In this document: in pieces, positions 52,996 to 61,639 of the stretch | Numbering within the stretch: position 1 is the stretch's first letter | Layout of the letters: the number at the start of each line of letters is the position of its first letter | DNA from: Herbiconiux sp. VKM Ac-1786 | GTDB lineage: Bacteria > Actinomycetota > Actinomycetes > Actinomycetales > Microbacteriaceae | Assembly (NCBI RefSeq): GCF_015350805.1 | Contig: NZ_JADKSG010000001.1 | Span: forward strand, 2,094,513-2,158,512 | Direction of reading: 5' to 3' | DNA length: 64,000 nt | Position numbers and translations under genes: made by a program | The notes under the pieces: generated by a model | Database searches by the model: none | Told to the model about the DNA's origin: nothing | Seen by the model: the letters and a program-made list of their open reading frames with translations, nothing else

Positions 52996-53135
52996 CGCGG
53001 CGCGTGTCGTACTACTCAACTGAGGCCCCCGTCTCTGGCGTCGTGACACCCGGCAGTGGGCCCGAACCGTCCTGTCTGCGTCCGTTGCGGTAGTGCCAGG
53101 CTAGCGCATTCGAGGTTCCTGCGGAGAGGCACTCA

Positions 53136-54644
53136 TCAGTCCGACCCAAGCGAGAGGCGGTTATCCTCGCTCGGCTTCGACTCGACGACGTGCGTCCGCA
53201 CGTTTTTCCCCATGACGAGACCAGCCACGGTGTTGCGCGATCCGAGTATCTTCAGGCCCAGATCTGCAGATCCGTCTATTGTTCCACCGTCCACCGAGCT
53301 GTCATCGTTCAGCTCGATTCCGGTGCCGCTGGCGAGGGTGACCGTCGGCTCGACGATGGCCGCAGGCCCCTTGCAAAGGATTCCGACTTGCCCCTTGTGC
53401 AGTCCTTTAACCTTCACCTGGTCGATCGAGGTCGCGACTCGAACCACTGAGCTGACGAACACGCCGGGTCCGTCGCAGCCCTGGATCGACCCGCCGACCA
53501 CTCTCGCGTTGTCGGAGCGGACCTGCACACCGCCTCCGCCTCCCGTGACCCGAGGGACGATTGTGATGCCCCAACCCAGACGATGCGTGTCGACCGACTT
53601 GTTGCTGCAGTCATGAGCGTCCGGGGAGAAATAGCAGTTCTCCGGCTCGCCGGCATAGCCGACACCGACGATCAGCCCTCCGGCGTTGGTCGTGACCGCA
53701 TGCCTGACGCGCGAGATCGTGCCCTGCACTCGTGCGTCACGGGTCGACCCGGTCACGTTGACCCCGTAGCCGAAGTGGCTGGTGCCGTCGTCGAGCAGAT
53801 CGGACACAGTGCAGTCCACGACTCCGCCGAGACAGTGGCTGAGAGTGATGCCGGCAGCTCCGCTGTCGCTGACCGTGATGCCCGTGATGCTCGGATGCTC
53901 GGCCGCGAAGTAGTGAATCAGTGGCGAGAACATTCCGCTCGGGTCCTCGCTCAGTATCTGGCCGGTGCCGGAAATCTCCAGAACTGGGGCAAGCTCGATA
54001 AGCGAAGTGCGCGGCGAACGGGTGATGGATCGCGGGAGGGGCGAGTCCACCTCGATCTCCGATTCGCCGAGATCCACCGCCATCACCTGGCGGAGGTACC
54101 CGTAGCGGTCTGGCGAACCGGCGACCACGTCGGCGCCGGAGACCAGGAGATACTCGCCCACGGTGTAGGCGCTGGCCGCGCGCACCGGCAGGCGTGTCGT
54201 TCCGCTGGGCATCGTCTTGCCGGTCATCTCGCGAAACGTGATGGTACCGGCTCGGGTCAATGCCGGATGGTTTCCCCGGACGCGCAGGACGCTGCCGGGC
54301 GCGAGGATCAGTTGCCCCACGTTAGGCGGGACGATGATCTCGCTACCCAGCACGTAGGTACCGCGGAGGACGACCTGGGCGCCGGCGGACGCGAGCAGAG
54401 CCTGAATCGCGGAGGACGCATCCGTGTCGGTGCCGTCAAGGTCGGAAAAGGAGAGCGCCTTGCCGAGCGGACGGGTGTGCTCCCGAAAATCACGGTGCAG
54501 GCCGAGTGCCAGACCGACAGCCGCCGAGGCTACGCCCGCGACGCCCACTGCGGTGGCAGCGAGGAACGACCTCCGGGTGGTCGGGCGTTCTTCGTGCGGT
54601 GCGCCGCCAGGCGAGGCCGGCTCCGACGTCGGACCGGAAGTCAA
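53136..54644 (-). CDS. Tat-exported beta-helix protein without Ig repeats
   Basis: 502 residues from a TTG overlapping the previous stop (TTGA). A Tat signal TTRRSFLAATAVGVAGVASA, then a parallel beta-helix. It shares long stretches with the protein at 40551: DRYGYLRQV, HFGYGVNVTGSTR, ISRVRHAVTTNAG and SVDTHRLGWGITIVP. It lacks the four Ig-like repeats. It is cotranscribed with the glycosyltransferase at 54641. Possible roles are polysaccharide lyase, epimerase or surface binding; no catalytic residues could be assigned. Confidence 0.8.
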   Translation of the reverse strand: MTSGPTSEPASPGGAPHEERPTTRRSFLAATAVGVAGVASAAVGLALGLHRDFREHTRPLGKALSFSDLDGTDTDASSAIQALLASAGAQVVLRGTYVLGSEIIVPPNVGQLILAPGSVLRVRGNHPALTRAGTITFREMTGKTMPSGTTRLPVRAASAYTVGEYLLVSGADVVAGSPDRYGYLRQVMAVDLGESEIEVDSPLPRSITRSPRTSLIELAPVLEISGTGQILSEDPSGMFSPLIHYFAAEHPSITGITVSDSGAAGITLSHCLGGVVDCTVSDLLDDGTSHFGYGVNVTGSTRDARVQGTISRVRHAVTTNAGGLIVGVGYAGEPENCYFSPDAHDCSNKSVDTHRLGWGITIVPRVTGGGGGVQVRSDNARVVGGSIQGCDGPGVFVSSVVRVATSIDQVKVKGLHKGQVGILCKGPAAIVEPTVTLASGTGIELNDDSSVDGGTIDGSADLGLKILGSRNTVAGLVMGKNVRTHVVESKPSEDNRLSLGSD

Positions 54645-55639
54645 GTCGTTGAGGCCGCCTCTGCCCGCCGAGGGCCCGTCCCCGTGGTCAGCAGCCCCCG
54701 TAAGGTCTCGAGGGCGGCGCGCTCCTCGCCCGCCTTCTCGGCCTTGAGGGCAACCGTCCTATCAGCAAGACCGCTGCTGTCGTCGATCGCGCATCGTGCA
54801 GCTGAGCGGATGCTATCCACAGTGCCGTCCATGTACACCACCGCGTCGCCGAAGTAACCGCTGAGGGTGCGGGTGGAGGCGGTGATTAGCGGCCGCCCGG
54901 CACCGAGCGCCTCGTAACCCGCCCGCTGCATCGTGTATTCGCGGTCAGTGAGCGCGGCCACGGCTGTGCTGTAGCGGAGGAGCCGCTGGAAGTCGTCGTT
55001 CGTCACGTAGCCCGTGAATCGGATATTCGGCGAGGCCCCCTGACGCACTGCTTCCGGCGCTTTCCCGGTGAGCACCCAGGTGATGCCGGGTTCGGCCGCG
55101 GCTGCTTCGAGCAGGGCTTCAACCGGCTCGTCGTTGGCGTACGCGAGGGGCACCAGGATGTAACCCTGCCCGAGCACGGGTGCCAGCGTCGGATCATCGG
55201 GAGCGTCCCCTAGTCCTTCGGGCAGGCTCGGTAGGAGGTCGTGCATGACTACGACACGCGTGCCGCGCGCCTCGACCTGCTCGGCCAGAGCCTCGTTCGT
55301 GACAATTGCGAATCCCCGTTTCCGCAGCATCCGGAGCATCGGGCCGCTCGCCCAGCGCCATTTCGGGTTCTCCAGCGCGCCCGTGTGTAGATCGCCGACG
55401 AGCTGGGCCCGCCGCCCCTGGCGCACCGAGAGCACGGCGAGGAGCGCGACGATCGGTGGCTGCATGACGATGATGCTGGACGGTGCGCGGGTGCGCACCA
55501 GGGACCGGGTCTCGTTCCACTGCCGCAGGTAGCGCCGGAGTACGTTGCCGCTGCCGCCATCGAGGAACACTGCTTCGATGCCGAGCGCCTCGGCGAGATC
55601 GGCGCTGCGGCCGTGGTGGCGGATCCAGCTGATGAACAT
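54641..55639 (-). CDS. Glycosyltransferase, GT-B-like
   Basis: 332 residues. N-terminal domain: DLAEALGIEAVFLDGGSGN, SIIVMQPPIVALLAVLSVRQ, AQLVGDLHTGALENPKWRW. C-terminal domain: YILVPLAYANDEPVEALLEA, ITWVLTGKAPEAV, IRFTGYVTNDDFQRLLRYST and TMQRAGYEALGAGRPLITAS. This is a GT4-like pattern with a short N-terminal domain. GGAAGG precedes the ATG. It lies 21 bp after the gene at 55661. Confidence 0.82.
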   Translation of the reverse strand: MFISWIRHHGRSADLAEALGIEAVFLDGGSGNVLRRYLRQWNETRSLVRTRAPSSIIVMQPPIVALLAVLSVRQGRRAQLVGDLHTGALENPKWRWASGPMLRMLRKRGFAIVTNEALAEQVEARGTRVVVMHDLLPSLPEGLGDAPDDPTLAPVLGQGYILVPLAYANDEPVEALLEAAAAEPGITWVLTGKAPEAVRQGASPNIRFTGYVTNDDFQRLLRYSTAVAALTDREYTMQRAGYEALGAGRPLITASTRTLSGYFGDAVVYMDGTVDSIRSAARCAIDDSSGLADRTVALKAEKAGEERAALETLRGLLTTGTGPRRAEAASTT

Positions 55640-55660
55640 CGTTGCCTTCCGGATAAAAGG

Positions 55661-56599
55661 TCAAAGAACTCTGATCGCGGCGGCGCGCGTCAGCGTATCG
55701 GAGTCAATCTCGTCGACCTCGGCAGACACCGCCAGCCCTCGGCTCGCCACCTCTCGGGTGATCTGCAGCTGGTGGTCGTCGACGTGCTCTTTATGGCTCT
55801 TACGACGAGGCACCACGAGGGTCGGCCGCCGCAGGTCGAGGAGTCCCATGATCGTGCCCACCCCCGCATGGGTGACCACCAGATCGCTCTCGTTCGCCTC
55901 GCGCACGAACTCAGCCGAGGACATCTCGGTGTGCACCTCGCCCGGCAGATCGTCGCGCGGGGTCGAGCCGAGCTGCCAGACGAACTCCGTGCTGGCCGGC
56001 GCGACGGCGACCAATCGGTCCACCAGCCGGTCGAAACGGTAGGGATGGATCGTGCCGAGGGTCACGAACACCTTCCTCGGAAAGTTCGACGGGGCCCAGG
56101 AATCGTCGCGTGCGTAGGTGTCGAGCACCGAGAACTCCTGCTTCCAGCGCCTGGAATCGTACCCCGGATGTTGGGCGTAGCGCTCGATCCGAGGGAAGCG
56201 CTGAAGGATGCGACCGGTGAGCGACGGGCCGTCGAAGCGGGACACGCTTTCGATGTACACCGTACGAAGACCCCGTCGCTGCGCCGGAAGGTGCGACGCC
56301 AGTGCGATGGCCGCGCCCGTGCTCACGACAGCGTCGAACCGCTCCTCCGCCATGATCGACCGGAAGGTGCGCATCCCCTTCGCAACGCCGGCGTAGTCAC
56401 GCGGGGAGATATAGGGGATGAAGCGGTGGCGCTCGTCGCTCAGGAGCGACGTGCTCTGTGGCTTTTCAAAAGTCACCCAGAGCGAGTCCGAGGCCGGTTC
56501 GATCCGCTGAGACAGTCGATGCAGCTGCGACAGATGGCCGCCCGTGGACGCCACGAGGAGGAGTTTCTGCCCCTTCAGGCTCTCCAGAATCAAAGACAA
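55661..56599 (-). CDS. Alg14/Alg13-like glycosyltransferase fusion (GT28 type)
   Basis: 312 residues from a TTG with GAGGAG five bases upstream. The first half resembles Alg14/EpsE-type membrane subunits (KLLLVASTGGHLSQLHRLSQ, VVSTGAAIALASHLPAQRRG, TVYIESVSRFDGPSLTGRIL). The second half resembles Alg13 / GT28 catalytic domains (KVFVTLGTIHPYRFDRLVDR, DLVVTHAGVGTIMGLLDLRR, PTLVVPRRKSHKEHVDDHQL). In many polysaccharide loci these are two genes; here they are one. It likely adds the second sugar to the lipid-linked unit. Confidence 0.87.
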   Translation of the reverse strand: MSLILESLKGQKLLLVASTGGHLSQLHRLSQRIEPASDSLWVTFEKPQSTSLLSDERHRFIPYISPRDYAGVAKGMRTFRSIMAEERFDAVVSTGAAIALASHLPAQRRGLRTVYIESVSRFDGPSLTGRILQRFPRIERYAQHPGYDSRRWKQEFSVLDTYARDDSWAPSNFPRKVFVTLGTIHPYRFDRLVDRLVAVAPASTEFVWQLGSTPRDDLPGEVHTEMSSAEFVREANESDLVVTHAGVGTIMGLLDLRRPTLVVPRRKSHKEHVDDHQLQITREVASRGLAVSAEVDEIDSDTLTRAAAIRVL

Positions 56600-56757
56600 G
56601 CGTTCTCCTCGACTGCATGCACCACGTGCACGGGGGCGGAAATCGGGTCGGGTCCCATTGTGGCGCAGAATCGCCAGGCTGCTCGACAACTGCTAGAAAT
56701 GGTTCTGGCAGCACAGCGCGGTGGTCAGACGACATCCCATCAGTAGGAGTAACACTC

Positions 56758-58074
56758 ATGAAGATCTCTGTTGTCGGCTGCGGCTACCTGGGCGCGGTCC
56801 ACGCGGCTGCCATGGCCGAGCTCGGTCACGACGTCATCGGCATCGATGTGGACCAGGCCAAGATCGATGCGCTCGCCGCGGGCAAGGCGCCGTTCTTCGA
56901 GCCGGGGCTGCCCGAAATCCTGACGTCGGCCAGCGCGTCTGGACGCCTCGCATTCTCGATCGACACGTCGGCGGCGAAAGACGCGACAGTGCACTTCATC
57001 GCGGTGGGAACCCCGCAGAAGCCGGGCTCGCACAGCGCTGACATGACGTACGTCGATGCCGCTGTCGATGCCCTGTTGCCGTTCCTCAAGCCTGGCGACC
57101 TCGTCGTGGGCAAGTCGACCGTGCCTGTGGGCACGGCCGCTCGTCTGGCCGAGAAGGTGCGCACCGCCGAGCCCAAGGCCGACCTCGCGTGGAATCCCGA
57201 GTTCCTGCGCGAGGGCTTCGCCGTGAAGGACACGATCTCCCCCGACCGACTGGTCTACGGGGTGTCGCCCGATCCGGAAGCGGGTGCTGCCGCCAAGGCT
57301 GTGCTCGACGAGGTCTACGCCAAGGCCCTCAGCGAGGACACCCCTCTCGTCGTCACCGATTACGCGACCGCCGAACTGGTCAAGATCTCGGCCAACGCGT
57401 TTCTCGCGACCAAGATCTCTTTCATCAACGCAATCGCCGAGATCGCTGATGTCACCGGCGCAAACGTCACCGAGCTGGCGGATGCGATCGGCTACGACGC
57501 CCGCATCGGCCGGCGCTTCCTGAACGCCGGCATCGGCTTCGGCGGCGGATGCCTCCCGAAGGACATCCGTGCGTTCGGTGCTCGGGCTGAGGAGCTCGGC
57601 CGCGGTGAGTCGCTGGCTTTCCTGAAGGAGGTCGACGCCATCAACCTGCGCCGCCGCCAGTACGTCGTCGATCTCGTGGTCGACATGCTCGGAGGACAGG
57701 CCTTCGAGAAGAAGGTCGCCGTGCTGGGACTGGCGTTCAAGCCCGACTCGGACGACATCCGCGACTCGCCCGCGCTCGACATCGCCGTGCAGCTGAATGG
57801 GCTCGGTGCCGTCGTGTCGGCCACGGATCCGCATGCAATCTCCAATGCGAGGGCTAAGCATCCGCAGCTTCACTACGTCGAGGACGCGCGCGAGGCGGTC
57901 AAGGACGCCGAGATCGTGCTGCTCCTGACGGAGTGGAACGAGTACCGCGAGCTGGTTCCTGCGGACCTCGAGGGCCTCGTCGCGGGCAAGAAGATCGTCG
58001 ACGGACGCAACGTGCTGACCTCGGCCACCTGGGCCGACGCCGGCTGGGAGTACCGCGCGATGGGCCGCCCGTAA
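56758..58074 (+). CDS. ugd: UDP-glucose 6-dehydrogenase
   Basis: 438 residues, full length. N-terminal NAD site KISVVGCGYLGAVHAAAMAE; GKSTVPVGTA; catalytic cysteine in GFGGGCLPKDIRAF (Cys265); C-terminal UDP-binding domain with LGLAFKPDSDDIRDSPALDI and a final LLLTEWNEYRE. It makes UDP-glucuronate, supplying uronic acid to the polysaccharide. AGTAGGAGT lies upstream of ATG 56758. It marks the right edge of the exopolysaccharide locus. Confidence 0.95.
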   Translation: MKISVVGCGYLGAVHAAAMAELGHDVIGIDVDQAKIDALAAGKAPFFEPGLPEILTSASASGRLAFSIDTSAAKDATVHFIAVGTPQKPGSHSADMTYVDAAVDALLPFLKPGDLVVGKSTVPVGTAARLAEKVRTAEPKADLAWNPEFLREGFAVKDTISPDRLVYGVSPDPEAGAAAKAVLDEVYAKALSEDTPLVVTDYATAELVKISANAFLATKISFINAIAEIADVTGANVTELADAIGYDARIGRRFLNAGIGFGGGCLPKDIRAFGARAEELGRGESLAFLKEVDAINLRRRQYVVDLVVDMLGGQAFEKKVAVLGLAFKPDSDDIRDSPALDIAVQLNGLGAVVSATDPHAISNARAKHPQLHYVEDAREAVKDAEIVLLLTEWNEYRELVPADLEGLVAGKKIVDGRNVLTSATWADAGWEYRAMGRP

Positions 58075-58111
58075 AGTTCACCCGTTCTTGATTCGCCCGA
58101 GTGTGCTCGGG

Positions 58112-58121
58112 TTGTATACAA
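58112..58121. promoter_or_regulatory. Palindrome TTGTATACAA upstream of mqo
   Basis: A perfect 10-bp AT-rich palindrome between the -10 hexamer and the ugd stop, a plausible operator. Confidence 0.35.
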
Positions 58122-58127
58122 GGAGCG

Positions 58128-58133
58128 TAAACT
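58128..58133 (+). promoter_or_regulatory. -10 hexamer TAAACT of mqo
   Basis: Seven bases upstream of the GTG at 58141. AGGAG overlaps just upstream but is too far for a ribosome site if transcription starts here. Confidence 0.4.
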
Positions 58134-58140
58134 CGATCAG

Positions 58141-59616
58141 GTGAGCACAAAGAACGTGGATGTCGTCCTGATCGGTGGTGGCATCATGAGTGCCACCCTC
58201 GGAGTCATGCTGAAGCGCCTTCAGCCCGATTGGTCGATCCTCGTGTTCGAACGGCTCAGCGATGTCGCGCTCGAGAGCTCGAACCCATGGAACAATGCGG
58301 GAACCGGTCACGCGGCCTTGGCAGAGTTGAACTACATGCCCGAGGGGCCTGACGGGTCGCTCGAGACCTCGCGCGCCGTGAACATCAATGAGCAGTTCCA
58401 GGTGAGTCGGCAGTTCTGGTCCTCCCTCGTGGCGGACGGTGTGCTCGACGAGCCGAACAGCTTCATCAACCCGACTCCGCACATGACCTTCGTGCGCGGC
58501 GCCGACAACGTCGACTACCTCCGCCGACGGTGGGAGCTGCTGAAGGACGAGCCGCTGTTCGCCGGCATCGAGTTCAGCGACGACCCTGCGGTCATCTACG
58601 GCTGGGCGCCCTTGCTCCTTCGCGACCGCGAGAAGGGCGAGAAGATCGCCGCTACCCGCGTCGTCGGCGGAACGGATGTCGATTTCGGTTCGCTCACCCA
58701 CCAGCTCTTCGACTACCTGCAGCGCAACGGCGCTGAGCTCCGGCTCGAGACCGAGGTCAAAAAGCTCAAGAAGCAGAAGAACGGCTCCTGGGACATCTCG
58801 GTGCGCGAACTCGTCGGGACGACTCCGTACACCGTGAACGCGAAGTTCGTCTTCGTGGGGGCGGGCGGGCACGCGCTTCCATTGCTGCAGAAGTCGGGCA
58901 TACCGGAGATCAAGGGCTTCGGTGGGTTCCCGATCAGCGGGATGTTCTTCCGCACCGACAACCAGGCCATCGTCTCCCAGCACGACGCCAAGGTCTACGG
59001 AAAGGCTGCGGTGGGCGCCCCGCCGATGTCGGTGCCCCACCTCGACACCAGAGTGGTCGACGGCCAGTCGTCGCTCCTGTTCGGCCCTTACGCCGGCTTC
59101 AGCCCGAAGTTCCTCAAGACCGGTTCGTGGCTCGACCTTCCGGCCTCGATCCGGCTGCACAACCTGGGCCCGATGCTCGCCGTCGCTCGTGACAACTTCG
59201 ACCTCATGAAGTACTTGATCGGCGAGCTGCTTGCCAGCAAGAAGAAGCGCCTTGCCGCGCTGCGCGAGTTCATGCCAACCGCCGCCGAGAAGGACTGGTA
59301 TCTCATCACGGCCGGCCAGCGAGTGCAGGTGATGAAGAAGGACGCAAAGCGCGGGGGAGTATTGCAGTTCGGCACCGAAGTGATCACCGCCGCCGACGGT
59401 TCCATCTCCGGTCTCCTCGGCGCCTCGCCCGGAGCTTCGACCGCCGTGCCGATCATGATCGATCTCGTCAAGAAGTGCTTCCCCGAGCAGTACCCGACCT
59501 GGGAGAAGAGCTTGGCGAAGATGATCCCGTCCTTCGGCACGAAGCTCAACGCGAACCGCAAGGCGACCGAGAAGGAACTCGCGGCGACGGGCGAGGCGCT
59601 CGAGCTCTCCCGCTGA
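58141..59616 (+). CDS. mqo: Malate:quinone oxidoreductase
   Basis: 491 residues from a GTG. N-terminal FAD site VVLIGGGIMSATLGVMLKRL, the Mqo segments SSNPWNNAGTGHAALAELNY and NPTPHMTFVRG, and GTDVDFGSLTHQLFDYLQRN match the family. It oxidises malate to oxaloacetate and passes electrons to the quinone pool at the membrane, part of the citric-acid cycle in actinobacteria. The next gene starts 51 bp later. The long antisense frame 58078-59619 is a shadow. Confidence 0.95.
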   Translation: MSTKNVDVVLIGGGIMSATLGVMLKRLQPDWSILVFERLSDVALESSNPWNNAGTGHAALAELNYMPEGPDGSLETSRAVNINEQFQVSRQFWSSLVADGVLDEPNSFINPTPHMTFVRGADNVDYLRRRWELLKDEPLFAGIEFSDDPAVIYGWAPLLLRDREKGEKIAATRVVGGTDVDFGSLTHQLFDYLQRNGAELRLETEVKKLKKQKNGSWDISVRELVGTTPYTVNAKFVFVGAGGHALPLLQKSGIPEIKGFGGFPISGMFFRTDNQAIVSQHDAKVYGKAAVGAPPMSVPHLDTRVVDGQSSLLFGPYAGFSPKFLKTGSWLDLPASIRLHNLGPMLAVARDNFDLMKYLIGELLASKKKRLAALREFMPTAAEKDWYLITAGQRVQVMKKDAKRGGVLQFGTEVITAADGSISGLLGASPGASTAVPIMIDLVKKCFPEQYPTWEKSLAKMIPSFGTKLNANRKATEKELAATGEALELSR

Positions 59617-59655
59617 CATTCGTCGTTCACTCAGGTCTACAGACGTGGTCGCCGG

Positions 59656-59661
59656 TATCCT
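59656..59661 (+). promoter_or_regulatory. -10 hexamer TATCCT of a leaderless start
   Basis: Six bases upstream of the GTG at 59668. Confidence 0.45.
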
Positions 59662-59667
59662 GTCTCA

Positions 59668-61506
59668 GTGACCGACGAGACCCCTGCACGCCGATCCTCC
59701 CGAACTGTCGCTGAGCGACCCCGTCGGCGACGCCGCCGTCACCGCCGCTGGCCTTGGGTCGTCGGCGGGATCTTCCTCCTCCTCGTAATTGTCGCCGGTG
59801 GCGCGGTCTGGGTCGGCATGAGCGCGTTCACCGTGAAGAACGAGCTCGAGGCCGCTCGGCCGCTGCTGTCATCGGTCAAGGACAAGGTGCTTGACGGGAA
59901 GGCCTCCACCGCCCAGGCAGACGTCGACGAGTTGGCTGAGCACGCCACCAAGGCGCGCGAAGCGTCCTCCGGTCCCGCTTGGTGGATCGCCGAGCAGCTG
60001 CCGACCGTCGGAGCGAACCTCGTCGCCGTGCGCACCATCGCCGACAGTGTCTCCGACGTCGTCGACAACGCCGTAGTACCCGCGGTCGCCCTCGGAGACA
60101 CCCTCTCCCCCGCAGTGTTCAAGCCGGTCGATGGAGCGGTCAACCTCGCCGCGATCAACTCCGTCGCACCCGTGCTGGACTCGGCCGGCACGGCGTTGAC
60201 CGGCGCCAGCCAGAAGATCTCCGCACTCGACACCTCCTCTCTCATCGGTCCCGTGAAGAACGCAGTGACGGAAATCGACGAGCTGGTAGGCGAGGTGGAG
60301 CCGGCAATCGCCACGGCCAAGTCGCTCGCTCCTGTACTGCCCGATTTGCTCGGCGCGAACGGCCCCCGCAACTACCTGCTGGTCTTCGAGAACTCCGCCG
60401 AGGTGCGACCGCTGGGCGGCATTGCCGGAGCGCAGATCCTCGTGACAGCCGACCAGGGCAAAGTCGGCATCACACGCCAGACCACCGGGCGCGACTTCAA
60501 GTTCGAGTCGGAGCAGTTCGCCAACAGCCACGTCTCCGCCGAGGCGCGAGAACTCTATCTGCCACCGTTTGGTGTGCAGAGCCAGAACAACACTCTGACT
60601 CCGCGCGTGGAGGTCGCGGCCGATCTGACCCGCTCGATGTGGGCGAGCCAACTCGGAGTGACGCCCGATACCGTGATCTTCGTCGACCCGATCGCTCTGA
60701 GCTACGTCCTCGGGGCCACAGGCCCGATCGACCTGCCCGACGGCACGCAGCTGACCGCGGAGAACTCCAACGACGTGCTACTGAATCAGGTGTATCAGAC
60801 CTACTCCGAGGACGCGGATGCCCAAGACGCTTACTTCGCGGCAGCCGCCTCAATGACGTTCGGCTCGATCATGAATGGGAACGTCGACATCGCGAAGTTC
60901 GTGGACGCGGTGCAGAAGTCGGGCGCCGAGCAGCGGATGCTCGCATCGAGTATCGATGAGACGGTGCAGAAGCTCGTGACCGACGCGGGGCTTCAGGGCC
61001 GCATGCCCGAGCAGAGCGACGACGCACACGAGCTCGGTGTCTACTACAGCGATTACCTCGGCTCGAAGATGGACTACTACCTCCGCTCGACGATCCAGGT
61101 CGGGCAGCAGACGTGCGCCGCCGGCAACAGGGTAGTGCGCGTGCAGATCGCGGCCACGAACATCCTCGACCCAGCGTCAGTACCCGGCTTGTCGACATTT
61201 ATCACCGGCGCAGGCGGCAACGGCTTCCGCATCCCGCTCGGCGACCTGCGCGTCTTCACCTACGTCTACGCCCCGCCCGGGTCGACGATCGCGTCGATCA
61301 CCGGCAGCACCGACCAGACGCCGGCCCTCACCGGGGCCGACGAAGACTACCCGGTCGCGCGCGGCGTGATCCAGGCTGCCCCGGGGGAGACCCAGACCGC
61401 GACGATCGACATCGACGTGACCGACCTGCCGGAGAAGCGAATCGACACCCTGGTAGGCCCGATGCTCGCCCAGCCTGAGGTCTCGGAGCTTGCCTTCACT
61501 TGCTGA
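59668..61506 (+). CDS. DUF4012 membrane-anchored protein
   Basis: 612 residues from a GTG. A very basic N-terminus (RPRRRRRRHRRW), one transmembrane segment (PWVVGGIFLLLVIVAGGAVW), a helical region to about residue 230, then the DUF4012 domain starting RNYLLVFENSAEVRPLGGIA. A later MTFGSIMNGNVDIAKFVDAV and a Cys-containing beta region (VGQQTCAAGNRVVRVQIA) follow. DUF4012 proteins are often found in polysaccharide loci of actinobacteria; function unknown. The last residue is Cys. Confidence 0.85.
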   Translation: MTDETPARRSSRTVAERPRRRRRRHRRWPWVVGGIFLLLVIVAGGAVWVGMSAFTVKNELEAARPLLSSVKDKVLDGKASTAQADVDELAEHATKAREASSGPAWWIAEQLPTVGANLVAVRTIADSVSDVVDNAVVPAVALGDTLSPAVFKPVDGAVNLAAINSVAPVLDSAGTALTGASQKISALDTSSLIGPVKNAVTEIDELVGEVEPAIATAKSLAPVLPDLLGANGPRNYLLVFENSAEVRPLGGIAGAQILVTADQGKVGITRQTTGRDFKFESEQFANSHVSAEARELYLPPFGVQSQNNTLTPRVEVAADLTRSMWASQLGVTPDTVIFVDPIALSYVLGATGPIDLPDGTQLTAENSNDVLLNQVYQTYSEDADAQDAYFAAAASMTFGSIMNGNVDIAKFVDAVQKSGAEQRMLASSIDETVQKLVTDAGLQGRMPEQSDDAHELGVYYSDYLGSKMDYYLRSTIQVGQQTCAAGNRVVRVQIAATNILDPASVPGLSTFITGAGGNGFRIPLGDLRVFTYVYAPPGSTIASITGSTDQTPALTGADEDYPVARGVIQAAPGETQTATIDIDVTDLPEKRIDTLVGPMLAQPEVSELAFTC

Positions 61507-61639
61507 GACCGGGCTCCGAGCCCAGATAAATCCGTCCCCGCCCGCGGCATTACGTCGCCTATCGACGGTCGTCAGCATGCCATGATCAACATGCCGATGT
61601 GTATCGTGCCGCGGCAGGGGTAAGACGGTGGGGGCCACG

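Noticed and set aside
58078-59619. 513-residue minus-strand frame over the Mqo gene
   Set aside because: The plus frame has FAD-binding and Mqo motifs at full family length; the minus frame has none.
61507-61530. Terminator after the DUF4012 gene (GGGCT, CCG, AGCCC)
   Set aside because: The stem has only five base pairs and no T tract.
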